A stretch of 64,000 bases of DNA from Periplaneta americana (taxonomy: Eukaryota; Arthropoda; Insecta; Blattodea; Blattidae). The position numbers were made by a program, and so were the translations under genes. Within the stretch, counting starts at the first letter, position 1, and each line of letters begins with the position of its first letter. The notes beneath the pieces are model-generated. The model saw only the letters and a program-made list of their open reading frames with translations. It had not been told where the DNA came from and did not search any database. Shown here in pieces: positions 20,797 through 33,138 of this stretch. The stretch is from the NCBI RefSeq assembly GCF_040183065.1, contig NC_091122.1, forward strand, positions 77,980,955 through 78,044,954. Reading direction: 5' to 3'.

Positions 20797-21721
20797 CGGC
20801 GGTGGTATTAACCTATGTGTTTCTTTGGGATTTGTGTTCCCCTAACACTCACACTTCTTTGTTAGTATGTCTAATTTGTTTTGAAATTACTCTACATACC
20901 TCTGCTTTGTTTATTCCGCTGTGATAATTCTTTTTATACTCAGTGACTTGCACAACAACTTTTACACTTGGCAGTAGTACCAAACTTGTATTACACTCTG
21001 ATATTTATTTGTTATTTTGTATTATCTTGAAGTTATGTCTTATCGAACTTAATTTGTTTGTGAGAATGCTCCGTAATTTACATTGGGAGGAACTGTGATA
21101 TATAAGGAGTTGTTTATAAAAATACATATGTCCATAATTTATCAAGACTGATGATACTTGAAGTATGGGTTTGGCTACACTAAAATCTTCTATTCCTATT
21201 AGAGGTATCTCTTCAACGTTGTTCTTCTGTGTATCCAAGTAGACTTTTATTTTTTTCTATGCTTTATGGCAATTTCTACATTCTTCGTCAAAGACGCCTT
21301 TTTTCAAGATGTTTGCACTAACCCTTTGTTTTGTCATACAGGTCTGTATAGCCACCACGAATCCAATCGCTCTCCAAAAGATTTTGTTTGATTTTAATCG
21401 CATATAATCTGCAGCGTGGCAGTCATGAAGGGTCAAGGTCGACCAACCGCTTGCTGGTTTTATGTCCATATGCCTCAGCGTGGATGAACGACCATCCAAT
21501 CAGTACAGGTGTAATGTGTGGCCAGTTGGCTTATAAAATCGGATGTCGCTATTTACGGTAGCTTCCGCAACGCGTCACGATGCTGAGCGGGAATTGGTCG
21601 CATACACTCGAGAGATTCCATATGAAGATTTTCTATCTGAAGTGACTAACACCATCAACCAGCACTCATTTCGTATTGTTGATCCTATATATGACGACTG
21701 AGACCGTGCAATTACGGTGTG

Positions 21722-21723
<2 letters not shown>
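20797..21723. other. No recognised gene
   Basis: Short minus-strand ORFs at 21005-21238 and 21257-21499 have no recognisable domain. The sequence from 21540 to 21723 ends directly in (AAT)n, which could be the tail of an unidentified retroelement. Confidence 0.4.

Positions 21724-21797
<74 letters not shown>
21724..21797. repeat. (AAT)n microsatellite
   Basis: A nearly pure 74-bp ataata tract. It may be the 3' tail of an unidentified retroelement to its left. Confidence 0.95.
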
Positions 21798-21799
<2 letters not shown>

Positions 21800-22479
21800 T
21801 AAAGCGTGAAAGCATGTTAAATTACTAGTTACTTTGAATAAGAATGTATTTCGGATCTTTTAGAACTTCAGAATAGTTAACCTCTGTATGCAAGTATCTG
21901 TAGTTATGAAAATAATTATTCTTTTGTCAGACATTTGATGAATTCCTCGTAAGTGATGAATGTGTTTTCTCAATCTTTTCGATATGATTACTGGAACATA
22001 AACTACAACAGAAAGTACTATAGCTTTTGATGGATTGACTGTTTCTGCTTAAATGCTCAGGTTCGTAAATGTAATGTCTTTTTGATTCCTTTTAAACTCA
22101 ACCGTTTGAGACAGATGCTTCTGTTAACAAACATTCTTGCACATTGTGTGCTATGAAATGATTTTATGTTATTCTTTACTTGCTATGATCTTCACTCTTG
22201 TGAACAGCTTGTGGGTCATGTCCAAACCTACTATTGTCTGTTACCACATAACAAATACTCGTATTTATCAACTTAGCATCTTAAATAATTGCAAATCTAG
22301 AGTAACAGGACATATTTATTACCGGTACCTACTTTAAATTGATGCTCACTTAAAATCTCAGGAAGGTTAATATCACATGTTGCAAAAAAAAAAAAAGTTT
22401 TTAGAAACAAGTAGGTAGGCCTACTTCAAAATACAAGAATTGAACAACCATTTTAAGCGTCTTCTCCATTACCCAGTAT

Positions 22480-22830
22480 TTTATCTTTGATTAGGCTGTT
22501 ATCAGCATTAAATAAAGCGTTGGGTTAAATGTTCAATATCACTATTGTCTTTTGCAGTTGACTCCACACCAAATATTCCATAGGATTAGAGAATGGTCAA
22601 GAACCTGGTGCTCTTAAATAAGTATAATTCATCTGTAGGTTTCCACTGAGTTTTCGTCCGATGAGAGGGCGCCCCATCTTCCATAAAGAAATAAATAATT
22701 TGACATGGTATCTTCTGTTTCTGAAAGCATCTGAAATAAATCACCTTCACAGTATGATTGCGCAATGACCTTGATTCCCTTGTTAATTAAGAGTAATTTA
22801 GCTTTTTCTTTTGAAATGGCCCGGAAATCA
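22480..22830 (-). pseudogene. Tc1/mariner-superfamily transposase remnant
   Basis: The minus strand reads INKGIKVIAQSYCE, then FFMEDGAPSHRTKT, which fits the second catalytic aspartate block (family form: MQDGAPxH). It continues with a shifted block resembling the third catalytic region: PGS, then SNPMEYLVW, compared with the family SPDLNPIExxW. In-frame stops and frameshifts are present, and no terminal repeats were found. The N-terminal DNA-binding part is missing. Confidence 0.6.
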
Positions 22831-22964
22831 TAAAAGAATCTGAGAAATGGATTATTTAGCGGAATAATCTTTCAGTTATAGTATATCTTTTAGTTATAGT
22901 AGAAAAACTCTGCTATTCTGAGTGTTTTAGGAGTCTCAATAGTAATATAGGATAGCAACGACGA

Positions 22965-23480
22965 AGAAAGCTTTTAACAGAAAAAAGAGCACCTTCTGCG
23001 GACTTCCGGAAATAGGAATAAGGAAGGGACTAGTGAACTGGTTTTGTGTCGAGTGTGTCATTGTATGAGGAAGAAACATGGACATTTCAACGAAGTGAAG
23101 AGAAACAACTAGAAACATTTGAAATGTGGATACAAAGACGAATGAAATGTGTTAAATGGATAGACAGAATAAGAAATGAAGATGTGCAAGAAAAAAAGGA
23201 GTGAAAAAGAATAATGCTGAAATTGATCAGGAAGAGAAAAAGAAATTGACTCGGCCACTGGCTAAGAAGAAACTGTCTACAGAAGGATGCACTGGAAGGA
23301 ATGGTGAAAGGAAGAAACGTTCGGGGCAGAAGAAGATATCAGATAATAGACGACATTAAAATATATGGATCATATGCAGAGACTAAGGGGAAGGCTAAAA
23401 TATAGGAAAGATTTTAAAATGCTGGGTTTGCAGTGAAAGACCTATCCTTGGGTATTAGAGCTCTATGAATGAAGGAATAG
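22965..23480 (+). pseudogene. RTE-like LINE C-terminal fragment, copy 1
   Basis: Plus-strand fragments read FEMWIQRRMKCVKWIDRIRN, then HWLRRNCLQKDALEGMV, RGRRRYQIIDDIKIYGSYAE and a tail resembling 'KDWRMLGLQ'. This is the C-terminal end of an endonuclease/RT protein of the RTE-like type often annotated in insects as CFDP2-like. It is 5'-truncated, with several shifts. The same family is present at 28143-28605, and a related LINE lies at 47.9-53.7 kb. Confidence 0.75.
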
Positions 23481-25083
23481 TAATGTTTTTTTATCTGTGA
23501 ACGATATTCTTTTTTGGATTACTGTTCTACTTTTCTATTTCTTAAAGACCTACTGCGTTGTTTTCTTGTAGTGTTTTTTTTATTAGAGTTACATTACATT
23601 TAAATGGCAGATACAGTTTTTACTAACACTCCTGACTGAGAAACGACTAACACTTGTACAGATCGATTCAGCGTTAATGGCCCTTGCCGTTTGTTGTTTA
23701 TCTAAAGTGACCGAGCTGTGTGTTGCGTCATAAGAAAGAAATTTAATCACAAATGTACATAGGAGGGGAAGAGGAATGAGGAAGAATGAAAATAATATAT
23801 ATGCTCGAAGTTAAGGGGCACTCATGTTAAGAAAATATAAGCCATCATGACATTATTAATCAACAGACGTAGTGACTAGCAACAGAACGTGTGAAAGAAT
23901 ACTGTGTTGTGTACCGCGACATGATAAGAAGGAAGTGTTAGGTGTTATAACTGCGCGGCTTGACCTGTGTGACGCAGCCCGCCAATAGTAATGAGTAACT
24001 CGCTCTTAGTCTGTCTACTTGATTTTTGCAGGGGCCAAAATCCCTGAATCAAGCTGTATCTATGTCGTGATGTGTCGTGAATATTGGAACTTAATACCTG
24101 GAACTTAACTTCCCTACAGAGCAATTCATGTACTGTACTCCAACCACGAGAAAGTCTTTGGGGACTGAAACGGAGCGGGGTAATGCCGTGAATGAATGTT
24201 GATGTCATAAGATGTCATAAGGTCACACACGTGGGTACTCGTATCTGTACTGGCTAGCTCTCACAGCACAAACAATAACATTGATACACACATATTGATA
24301 CTACCCTAGTTACAAAATTAGATCACTGTTAATCTCCTGGTCTTTTAATCTCTCCATACAGGAAATAACATATGCATGGTTTTTAAATTGACGTTATAAC
24401 GGTAATATTATCTATCTACTTCGCTCCAATAGATGACGCAATAGTAAGCACATTCCTTTCACAGTTGATCTCCTGGTTGGAGAACAGTACTTTTCCTTTC
24501 TTTTTTTGGAATGTGAACAGAGCGGAATCTTCCGCTTCAAACTTTACGGCTGATGCTGCCAGTTATTTGTATTTTGTTAATGCAATGTTGCATACTTGAG
24601 AATAGACTATTCTCGCTTAGTGTACTTTTTCACAATTTGATTGGTAGATAAGTTGTCATAGTCACGTACATAGTGGCTGACTTCGGAGGAATAGCCTAAG
24701 TCACATTCTGTCCCCTCAAAAAAATTAATAATGGGCCTCGCCTCCACCAAATAATTCGAAGAGAGATTCTTCACATTAAAAATTAATTACTGCAATGTAC
24801 AGTTACCCTTAAAAGGAATTAGACAACTCTAGGTCGTCGGAAGTTAAAGTTCTACAGCACGGTTCACTCGATATCGACGTAACAATAAGTACCATGCAAA
24901 TACAACAAGAATTGTTACAAGGACCACAACAAGGACAAGGACCAAAATAAGGATCACGAAGAAGATAGCCAGTTAAGGCCACGATTTCACAACATAGCTC
25001 GAGTCACAAAATATCATTGCTTCTGTGTACCGAATGGCAAATGCCTGCTATGCAATCTACATTCTGAACTGCTTCTGTTACTG
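23481..25083. other. No recognised gene
   Basis: Mixed AT-rich sequence. A short degenerate (AAGGACCA)n-like run lies at about 24910-24960. The minus-strand ORF at 23945-24208 shows no domain. Confidence 0.45.
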
Positions 25084-25160
25084 TCTTGTCTCGGTAGCTC
25101 ATATAGTAGCATGTCGGTTCAACTGTATAACCGAAACGTCTCGTGTTCGATCCCAGGTAA
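25084..25160 (+). repeat. tRNA-derived SINE head
   Basis: Box A-like 'ggtagctcatatagtag' and box B-like 'gtgttcgatccca' are spaced as in a tRNA gene; the sequence between includes 'tcggttcaactgtataaccga', a possible anticodon arm. The acceptor ends do not pair well, so it is a SINE or pseudo-tRNA and not a functional gene. The body of the SINE is not recognised. Confidence 0.5.
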
Positions 25161-25369
25161 AACTTTCTTTTATTCAGGTGTAATTAATTTCTTCAGATTT
25201 CCTCGACTGTCTAATTTGTCGAAAAATATGGAATAATTTATGCCCAATTTCTGGGTCTTACAAGTGGGCTGAACCTCGTCAAAAAATCTTACTTGGAAGT
25301 TAAAAGTATTATTCCTCAAACAAAAATCATAAGAAACAAAAAGATACCTCTTAACTTAAAATATTGTCC

Positions 25370-25512
25370 ATATGCCATCAGCTTCTATTACAGCTCTAAG
25401 TCAATCCGGCATGGATGTCACGAGATTGTGGAATAAGTTCTGATCCCCGGCGAGACCTTCCCAGGTGTCAACAACTTGATTCCACAATTCGTCTCGATTT
25501 CGAGGGCGTTAG
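25370..25512 (-). pseudogene. Tc1 transposase C-terminal scrap
   Basis: The minus strand reads ENRDELWNQVVDTWEGLAGD followed by QNLFHNLVTSMP and RAVIEADG. This is the family C-terminus (NLVxSMPRRxxAVIxAxG). Only about 45 codons remain, and catalytic residues lie outside. It abuts a plus-strand LINE fragment. Confidence 0.7.
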
Positions 25513-26420
25513 TGGGCATAGGTGGCTATTCTGTAGTGACATAAACATAGATTATCTCTCGGAACATTTCTGTAAAAGTGAATTAAATTCACTCCTTGAA
25601 ACTGAAAACCTTAGTCGTAGAGTAATTTTCCCACCAGCATACAAGCTGAAGTAGCACAACCATTGATAAAAGTTTTGTACAAAGAATTAGATTGGATTTC
25701 TATTCGACAGAATCTATAATCAATGGCTTGTCTGAACATGATAAACAAATCCTAAGTGTTTCCAATGTTACTGAACAATTTCAAAATATTAATTTAAAAA
25801 CTAAAAAAGGGTCGTAAGTGCTGTATCTAGTGATTATTTACATTTACGTCTACAAAATGAATCTTGGAAAAATGTATATGATACTGGTACTACTGATATT
25901 AAGGGTAAATGTATTGCATTTTTCTCTTAATTTCAGAATCATTTCAGTGGATGTTCTCCACTCAATGTTATGAAAAAATTCAAAAGTTAAAAATGAAGAT
26001 AACGCAGGGACTTAAAAATCTCATGTATTAAAAAGAAGAATCTATATGTAATGAGTAGCAATGTAATGATCCCCTTAAATACTGCAATAAGTACAGTGTA
26101 ATTTATAAAAAATTATGAAAGAGGGAAATAGAATACATTTAAATAGAAAAGTACAAAATTCAGATAATGCAATAAAAGCTATTTTGAATATTATTAAAGT
26201 TAAACTTGTAGATATCCTACGAAAAAAAATATTTTTTTCATTAAAACCAATGATTATAAAGTAGAGGATCCCAAATCTGTTGCAAATTCCTTTAATGTCT
26301 TATAGTATATAGTACAGAAATATTATTGACAACTTAAACTTACAAGATTTTGCAAAAGATACTGCAATTGTTTCTTAACAGAAGCATTTAATAATTAGTA
26401 TTAATATATGGAATTAGTAA
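25513..26420 (+). pseudogene. Non-LTR retrotransposon endonuclease and linker fragment
   Basis: Plus-strand blocks read WLFCSDINIDYLSEHF (family: CGDINxxYL), then LSRRVIFPPA, FYSTESIINGLSEHDKQIL (the last endonuclease motif, SDH-like). After a diverged gap come VQNSDNAIKAIFNIIKVK and NYKVEDPKSVANSFNVL, the linker before RT. The reverse transcriptase itself is missing. Many frameshifts are present. The clade is uncertain, probably CR1/Jockey-superfamily. Confidence 0.65.
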
Positions 26421-26741
26421 ATAACTGCAACAGTGCTTTTTCATTCAATCATAACATGAATAAAATTGAGTGCACATTAAATTAAACACTATTGCAAACA
26501 CGTAGATAAACTAGTGAAATTCACCTGAAGGGGTGAGAATGAAATAATCCAAAGCCACATTTTTAACAAAATTTGTTTTGTGCGAGTAGTGTAAATGCAT
26601 TCATTAGATTAACGTTTATAATATTATAACTTGTAATTTTGTATTGTCTGTGGTCATTAACACTTAATCTGAGGACTTTGTAAAACTCTATTTCAACGTT
26701 ACTTAGCTATTTCAACGTTATTTAGACAAAAAAAATCGTTG

Positions 26742-26850
26742 GTGTAGACTAAGAATCGAACTCGCCCTCTTCTACACAACATGCAGAAGTCTTAGCGTCT
26801 GAGCTATTGAAACGACACGAAAGCTTGCCTTTCTGTGCGGAGTGTCGATC
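26742..26850 (-). repeat. tRNA-derived SINE head (minus)
   Basis: On the minus strand, box A-like 'aatagctcagacgct' and box B-like 'gagttcgattctta' have tRNA-like spacing. No complete acceptor stem is formed. It is a probable SINE head or degenerate tRNA. Confidence 0.45.
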
Positions 26851-26885
26851 TAGTCATGAAGGTCCATTGTCGACTTAACTACACG

Positions 26886-26888
<3 letters not shown>

Positions 26889-26955
<67 letters not shown>
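26889..26955. repeat. (TA)n microsatellite
   Basis: A pure TA tract of about 67 bp, shortly downstream of the tRNA-like block. Confidence 0.95.
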
Positions 26956-26957
<2 letters not shown>

Positions 26958-28142
26958 TTTATTTACGTAATATTATCATATTTTTTGCAGTTTTTGAAGT
27001 GAATTTCGGAACGATGCTAGTAAAAAACCAAATAGGCTGCATTTAAGTAACTCAATATTCTTTATCTTGTGTATCAATGCTCTGGTCTCCGATTATGCGC
27101 AGTGTCTTACATTCGAGACTTAGGAATATTCAATCGTCTCATTCTTTTCCAGGGAAACTGTACATGTTAGTGACGCAACTCATAATGCTTCCTTCCTTTC
27201 TTTCCTCCTGCGTTTTGAGATAAGTGAATCCGCACACATAATGCAACGGTGACTCCACTTTTTGTCTGTAACCCACATTTTTTTTTTCTGTTAAGTTCAA
27301 ATTTTTCAGCTATTGGGATCGAACAGTAATGGTCATAAATAAGTACCGTATTGTTGTTGTTTAGCCAACTGTCCGAAGACACGTCTGAACCTCACAAGTG
27401 ATACCAAGAAGGCACCACTTATGAAGCAACTAGGTCAGGAGAAATGGGGTAAGGTGGGCAGTTCCTTTCCTCCTCTATTGCATACATCGTCGATTAGCTA
27501 CACATTACACTAATCAGGCTTCAGATGTATGCAAACAATTATTCTTTCCCTGACACATATCATCACGTGAGATGGATTGCCTGATATTAGATGTCGGCCA
27601 GAACCTCAATCAAAGGATAAATAGCTAAGTGTTAACAATTGGAAAAAATAATCAACTGGAAATAAATAACAATTCAAATTAACGGTGTATTCAATTGTAT
27701 TTTTGAAGAAGCAATTAAATTTATTTCGAAATTTGAAAGTAACCGTTTTCAACATTCAGTTTCAGTGACCATTTTTGTGATGATCGTCGTCGTGAGTGTG
27801 TGCAATGTAACTATTAATACTGATTATGGATAAATTCTTAATCAATACTTGTCCAAAATAAAAGTGCAGTGAATGGAAACAGAATGTTAAATAAAAAAAG
27901 TGAAAGAGAAATGACAGTGCATGAGGACCGCAGGTAGTAAGCAATGTCCATGGACACGTACTGTATGAAAAACAGACAACGTTCTTTTCTGAAAAATACG
28001 TAACAACACTTTTTAGAAACAACCATTAAAGTTTTCTCAAACTTTTGTACATAGTCCTGCTCCCCCCCCCCCAATATTTCATAGAAGTAGGCGTCTGTGG
28101 TCGTGTGTATGCGTAATGAAATCTTATCTTGGTTTATTAAGC
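26956..28142. other. No recognised gene
   Basis: Short ORFs only, such as 27838-28149 minus and 27167-27382 minus, without domains. A C-run lies at about 28062-28073. Confidence 0.45.
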
Positions 28143-28605
28143 GATTCATTAAGCTTTTAATAGAAAAAAGGCATCTTCTGTGGATGTTTGAAAAAGTACT
28201 AAGAAAGAGATTAGTTGAGTACTTTGTGTGGAGTGTGATATTTTATGGGGCAGAAATAAGGTCATTAAGACCAAGTGAAGAGAAATGACTTGAATCTTTT
28301 TAAATGTGAAATGGACAGAAAAAATAAGAAATGAAGCTGTGTTAGAAAGAGTGGGTGGAAAAAGAGAGAAAAATAAATGGCTGGATCACTGGCTGAGAAG
28401 AAATTGCATGGTAAAAGATGCATTGGAAGCAATGGTGAATGGTAAAAGAGTAAAAGTGTTCGGCAGGAGAAGATATCAGATGACATTAACGTTATAGCTA
28501 TCGACCATATGCGGGTACTAAGAGGAAGGCGAAAGAGAGGGAAGATTTGAGAATTCTGGGTTTCAGCGAGAGACATATCCTTGAGCAGAAAACTATGAAT
28601 GCATG
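28143..28605 (+). pseudogene. RTE-like LINE C-terminal fragment, copy 2
   Basis: It is homologous to 22965-23480 over its whole length. Fragments include VWSVIFYGAEIRSLRPSEEK, MKWTEKIRNEAVLERVGG, DHWLRRNCMVKDALEAMV and FGRRRYQM. Both copies begin at nearly the same place ('aagcttttaa(c/t)agaaaaaa'), which suggests a shared 5' boundary of this truncated family. Frameshifts are present, and the catalytic region is absent. Confidence 0.75.
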
Positions 28606-28789
28606 GTTTAATGGACAAAAACCTGCGATATTGCACTACCTTACAAATATAGAAAATCACGCATTATTTGTAAATGTTGTGGTAATTTTCCAATCTACAA
28701 GAACCTGGAAATTTCCCTTGAATGAAATATTCAATTGGAATCATTACAAATTAAATATGAACATTCAAATCTATCTTTTTATCACTGAG

Positions 28790-29425
28790 TGTAGACATAA
28801 GTCTATACCGAGAGATTTGGCTCATGCGTTTCGCATGAAACTCACATTCTGGCGGTCCGTGGTTCGATTCCCGGACCGACGAACCTGACTGTGGTTTTTC
28901 TGTAGTTTTCCACAATTACTTAGGCAAATGTCGGGTTGAAATTTTCATTGCCATGGTCAATTTCCTTTCCCATCCCGTGTAGGAAAAGAATTTAGATTTC
29001 ATATAATTCATCTTCTTCATCTCATTCAATTCTTATTCAGGCCAAGACGCATGTGTTCATCCGCTTACGGGAGGAGGCGTCCTATCCGCAATCGTTTCTG
29101 GGTTATCAGCCTTTCACAATAGCCTATCTCTGCCAGGATTCATTCCTTAAGAACACTTCCAAGGGCGCTTTGACATCTTAGAAGGACTTTTGGAATGGAT
29201 CCTGTGCTGCTTGGTGACCTTGGCGGTATGAACTTAGAGCGAGAGGGGGGGTAGGAGGCCCAATTTGGTGAGCGGGTGAGGGGTCACATGCGACCGATGG
29301 GCGGTACACCCTCACCCTCATTTATCCCATAAATTCGGGGTGCACAATAGGCATCAGTATGGCCGAAGTGCAAAAGTCGTTTTAACCCGCCCGTAGCCAC
29401 CGTGACCTTACCTAACCTAACCTGA
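28790..29425 (+). mobile_element. Probable tRNA-derived composite SINE or repeat
   Basis: The block at 28815-28890 looks like a tRNA head: 'ttggctcatgcg' as box A and 'gtggttcgattcccg' as box B, followed by 'accgacgaacc'. A longer body follows, with 'gggaggaggcgtcctatccg' and 'attcggggtgcacaatagg', ending in 'ccttacctaacctaacctg' (29408-29425). The whole is GC-richer than its neighbours. The head is well supported; the body and its 3' limit are inferred. Confidence 0.5.
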
Positions 29426-30654
29426 ATATAAGCCTAATAATTACACATTCAAATTATACATATAAATAGATTATTAATCAAGTAATAGACAAATCAGAGT
29501 AATGTAATATGTATTGAGTTTATAAGCCTGTAATTTTATTACTTTTCATTATAGTCTGAACAAATATAGGTATGCAGTAGTAAATTTCTCTGCAAGTTTG
29601 ATGATTTCTAAGGAGAACAAATATTTATCCTGATGTAACTTTTGTTCTCACTTGACCATTATCATCGAATTTGATTCCTCTGAGAGCGTCTTTATTAGGA
29701 CCACACATATGATAGTCTGATGGTGCAAGTTCTGGACTCTGAAGCAGGACGTGATGGAATCTCCCAGTCTTAAAGTTCAATGCGTATAAAGTGGTCCCAA
29801 AATAAAAAATGGCCTGCTGGATTTTTGTCTCAGCTAAGCGGATTTGTTCATGCGCTGGAAGGCTTTGGCTGGGTTTACAAAAGGATATTATATTTTAAAC
29901 AGTTATGTCTTAATAGTTGAAATCCAGAAATGCAGTAATAAGGGGTAAATCACTCCTTTCCATCATTGTGTATTATGACAAAGCTGAATAGTATTTTAAA
30001 ATAAAAAGAACTGCCCCTTACAGTAGGTTCGAAATGCCCTCTGCGCTAGTCACAAGACTACAATATTTACGTAGGTAAATGTTTGCAAGGCTACAACGTA
30101 GCTCAGAGCCGGAGTTTTAGCTTTCGTAATGAGTTCGAACTCGCATCGTAACAGAATTATTTAATTATGTTTTTTTTTTTCATTATTATGTAAGTAGTAC
30201 AATCGTATTAATCTAATCATAATGCTTTTATCTTACCAGAGAACCCTATAAACATTCTATATTTATGGCAGTTTTGAGACAGTAAATGGATTTTAGATTT
30301 TAGGACTGAGTTCAGTAGGGGAATTAATGTCTGTTGTGTTCTTTGCATCTTAATACGATTTAATTTATGTCTTTAAGCAGTGAAATAGCATGAGTTTTGA
30401 AACTAAGTTATCGTAAGCACGACTTCTTTTGAAATTTGTCTTAAACTTTTATAGCGGAATACCAGAGTTGATTTCATGATAAAATGGAGTTCAATAAAGC
30501 GCGTTGTCATAGCTCACACGCAGAGTTTTCTTATTCGAGTCACTTGCATCTATGGATTATTTAAAGGTAAGTTAGGTAATTCCAGTTATAAAATTGAAGT
30601 CATCCATTTTCGGCGCTGTAAGTTAAGAGTAAAAGTATTATTTTAAAAGAAAGA
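29426..30654. other. No recognised gene; one tRNA-like block
   Basis: AT-rich sequence. At 30096-30165 'acgtagctcagagccgg' and 'gagttcgaactcgc' are spaced like tRNA boxes A and B, a possible SINE head. Nothing else is recognisable. Confidence 0.4.
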
Positions 30655-30915
30655 AGAATTGAGGACCGTTTTTGCAAAACTTGCTAACTGCAAAATTTGC
30701 AAAATTCAGATTTTGGTTGACTCGTTAACATAAAGCAGGCTTCTACACGATGTTGAAGTTATCTTAGTAAAATTGAATTATTTCTCTTCATTATAGCGTG
30801 TCAAAGTGTGATGGTTGCACCTATAACCTATTTGTCTTCATTCAGTTTTTTGTGTCTCCTGTAAAATTTAGTTTTTTTTCAGTTAGCAAGTTTTGCAAAA
30901 ATTGTCCTCAATTCT
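30655..30915. mobile_element. 261-bp MITE with 35-bp TIRs
   Basis: The left arm starts agaattgaggaccg and runs through tttttgcaaaacttgctaac; the right arm (30881-30915) is its inverse, with 33 of 35 positions matching. There is no coding capacity, and no clear target duplication was seen. The superfamily is unknown. The stretch 30916-31355 holds nothing I recognise. Confidence 0.75.
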
Positions 30916-31355
30916 GGTAGAAAACAAAGTAAACATATTCTATAATTGAAATGCAAATATAATTTAAAAAATAACTTTTAAAAGGCACATTTTTAGTAGG
31001 ACGTTCATCTTTCACTCCGTAAGATGACATCTCGCAATCCCTGGCTCATGGACCGCACCATAGGCCTATTTGAAAATAAATCTGACCTTTCTACTAGGAC
31101 ATCGCAAGTCTTCCGAATTGATTACCATAATTCATTGGCGGTCGCAGGAGGTGGTGCGGCCAATTTTTACGCTGTTGAGGAGAAGATATTTTAATAAAAA
31201 CAGACATTTCAGGAGAAAAGAAACTTTACCACCGTAGCTTAGATCTAGATCTAGAGTTTTTCTTAAAAAACTCCGTATGTTCATGATGTGCAATACAATA
31301 AAAATTATAGGTATAAACTTAGAAACGCTAAAGCACGGCGGCTGATAAAATTATA

Positions 31356-33122
31356 GGGTAAACATTGGTAATTTCGTGGCAGTGGTTATTTCGTGATACT
31401 TTTTCTTTGCTCTTTCGTGAACTAACCAATGGTGTTACGAGATCCAAATTTCCGTCAAGGGATTGCATATGTTGTCCAGTTTCCAGAAACATACAGCTAC
31501 GCTTTGTGTGACTATTGTTGTTGCTTCAGTGAGCTTTTGTGTTTGGAGAGAGCAAGTTTGCGTCGACTTCTCAGGCGTACAAATTTTGTGGATGTTTGTA
31601 ATTACATTACAGGCTTATTACTAAAGGTAAGCATATGATATTTGGTACAATGATTTATTGTATCTTCATGAAACTTTAAGAAATGTTTTTGGAATTTTAG
31701 ATACATCTATAGTCGCCATATACGCTTAGCTTTACTGATAGAAATCTTAGCTGTTTGAGGCGAAATTTTGTTGAGCATTAAGTGTTATAATTTTTAAAAT
31801 GGTATAAAATGTATTACAATAGGAATTTTAGAAATCTGAAGACTAGATGTGATAACAAAAAAGAAAACGGAGACGCAATGGGTTCAGTGTAGCTTCTGTT
31901 TGAATTGTTATCATGCTAAGTGTCAATGATAAGTGCTAGATGACTTACTTGCAAGAATTGTGACAGAAGATAGAATATGGCTCCACCATTTTGGACCGGA
32001 GACAGAGGCAGACAATGGAGTGGCATCATGCAAATTCACCAAAGAAATAGAAATTCAAAAGTACACCTTCGGCAGGAAACGTTATGGCTACTGTGTTTTT
32101 CGATTCAGAAGGACTCTTGCTTGTGGACATCATGCCACACGGAACCACCATTAATTCTGACGGGTATGTTGCAACTTTCAAGAAACTTCAAGTTCGACTG
32201 AGTCGTGTTCGACGACATCGGGAGAATCAGGATGTTCTGCTATTGCACGACAGCGCACAGCCATTTGTCAGTCTCAAGACCACAGACCAGATGAGAAAAT
32301 TCGGATAGACAACACTGAAATATCCGCCTTACAGTTCTGAACTGGCACCGTGCGATTACCATCTCTTTGGTAAACTGAAGTATCCCTTCGCGGAACGAAG
32401 TTAGAAGATGACCCCCTTGTGCAGGCTGCTAAAGAGTGGCTCAAACGTGTTGGTCCAGACTTTTACCGTGCTGGTCTACAGGCCCTCGTTCCTAGGTTAC
32501 ATAAGGCAGTTGAAAGGGACGGGGATTATGTGGAAAAGTGACATTTTGTTCCTTAAGGATGCATCTACATTCTGTGAAAATAGCAAAGCTGTATGATAAA
32601 AATATAATTTTTGAACAAACGTTATGCATTACTTTTGGAGATACCCTAGTATTATAGGCTATAGTAAAGTCCGTAATAAAAGTGTTCACCCTTTCAGGGC
32701 AAAGAAGATCCCTTTTCAATTTCAGATTTTGCTTTGATTTCATTCTTATTATGTGTTGATATGTATTTCTATGTTTTCTTGCTATGAATATTAGACGGGA
32801 TTACTATGTTTGAAGTCTTGTAACAATAAATGAGAATTTCATTTGACTTTAATGAATTTTTCCACAATTCTTCTACCTCTCACAAAATTATCAATGCAAT
32901 ATCACGAAATTAGCAAGGTTATCACGAAAAACCCAACCTTTCAGCTTAAGTTGTAAGAGTGGTTTTTGGCACATATTCAAGAACGTATCCAATCTTTTAT
33001 GTCTCCAGATATGTACAGCAAGTTTTCGGCTTTGGATGAAAAATCGGAATAAGGACATATTTACGCATTTGCATTTTAAATTAGTTTTCATGAAATTATC
33101 ACGAAATTACCAATGTTTACCC
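31356..33122. mobile_element. 1767-bp TIR element flanked by TA
   Basis: GGGTAAACATTGGTAATTTC plus GTG at 31356-31378 is the exact inverse of 33100-33122, and both ends are bordered by TA (31354-31355 and 33123-33124), a Tc1/mariner-type signature. Subterminal copies of 'ttatcacgaaatt' occur near the right end (32900-33110). An ORF at 31429-31638 (MVLRDPNFRQG...) has no recognised domain. A mariner transposase remnant with its own 3' end lies inside, so that mariner is either nested or captured. Confidence 0.75.
31935..32650 (+). pseudogene. mariner transposase remnant
   Basis: Fragments in three frames match mariner transposase: TEDRIWLHHFGPE (family GDETWVHHF), MATVFFDSEGLLLVDIMPHG, LLLHDSAQPFVSLKTTDQM (family HDNARPH, second catalytic Asp), YPPYSSELAPCDYHLFGKLK (third catalytic region, DD34D type) and a terminal VGPDFYRAGLQALV. 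Its 3' end 'ttttggagataccctagta' is typical of a mariner terminus, but no matching 5' inverted repeat was found, so it is 5'-truncated as well as frameshifted. Confidence 0.85.
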
Positions 33123-33138
33123 TACAATAAAAAACTTC

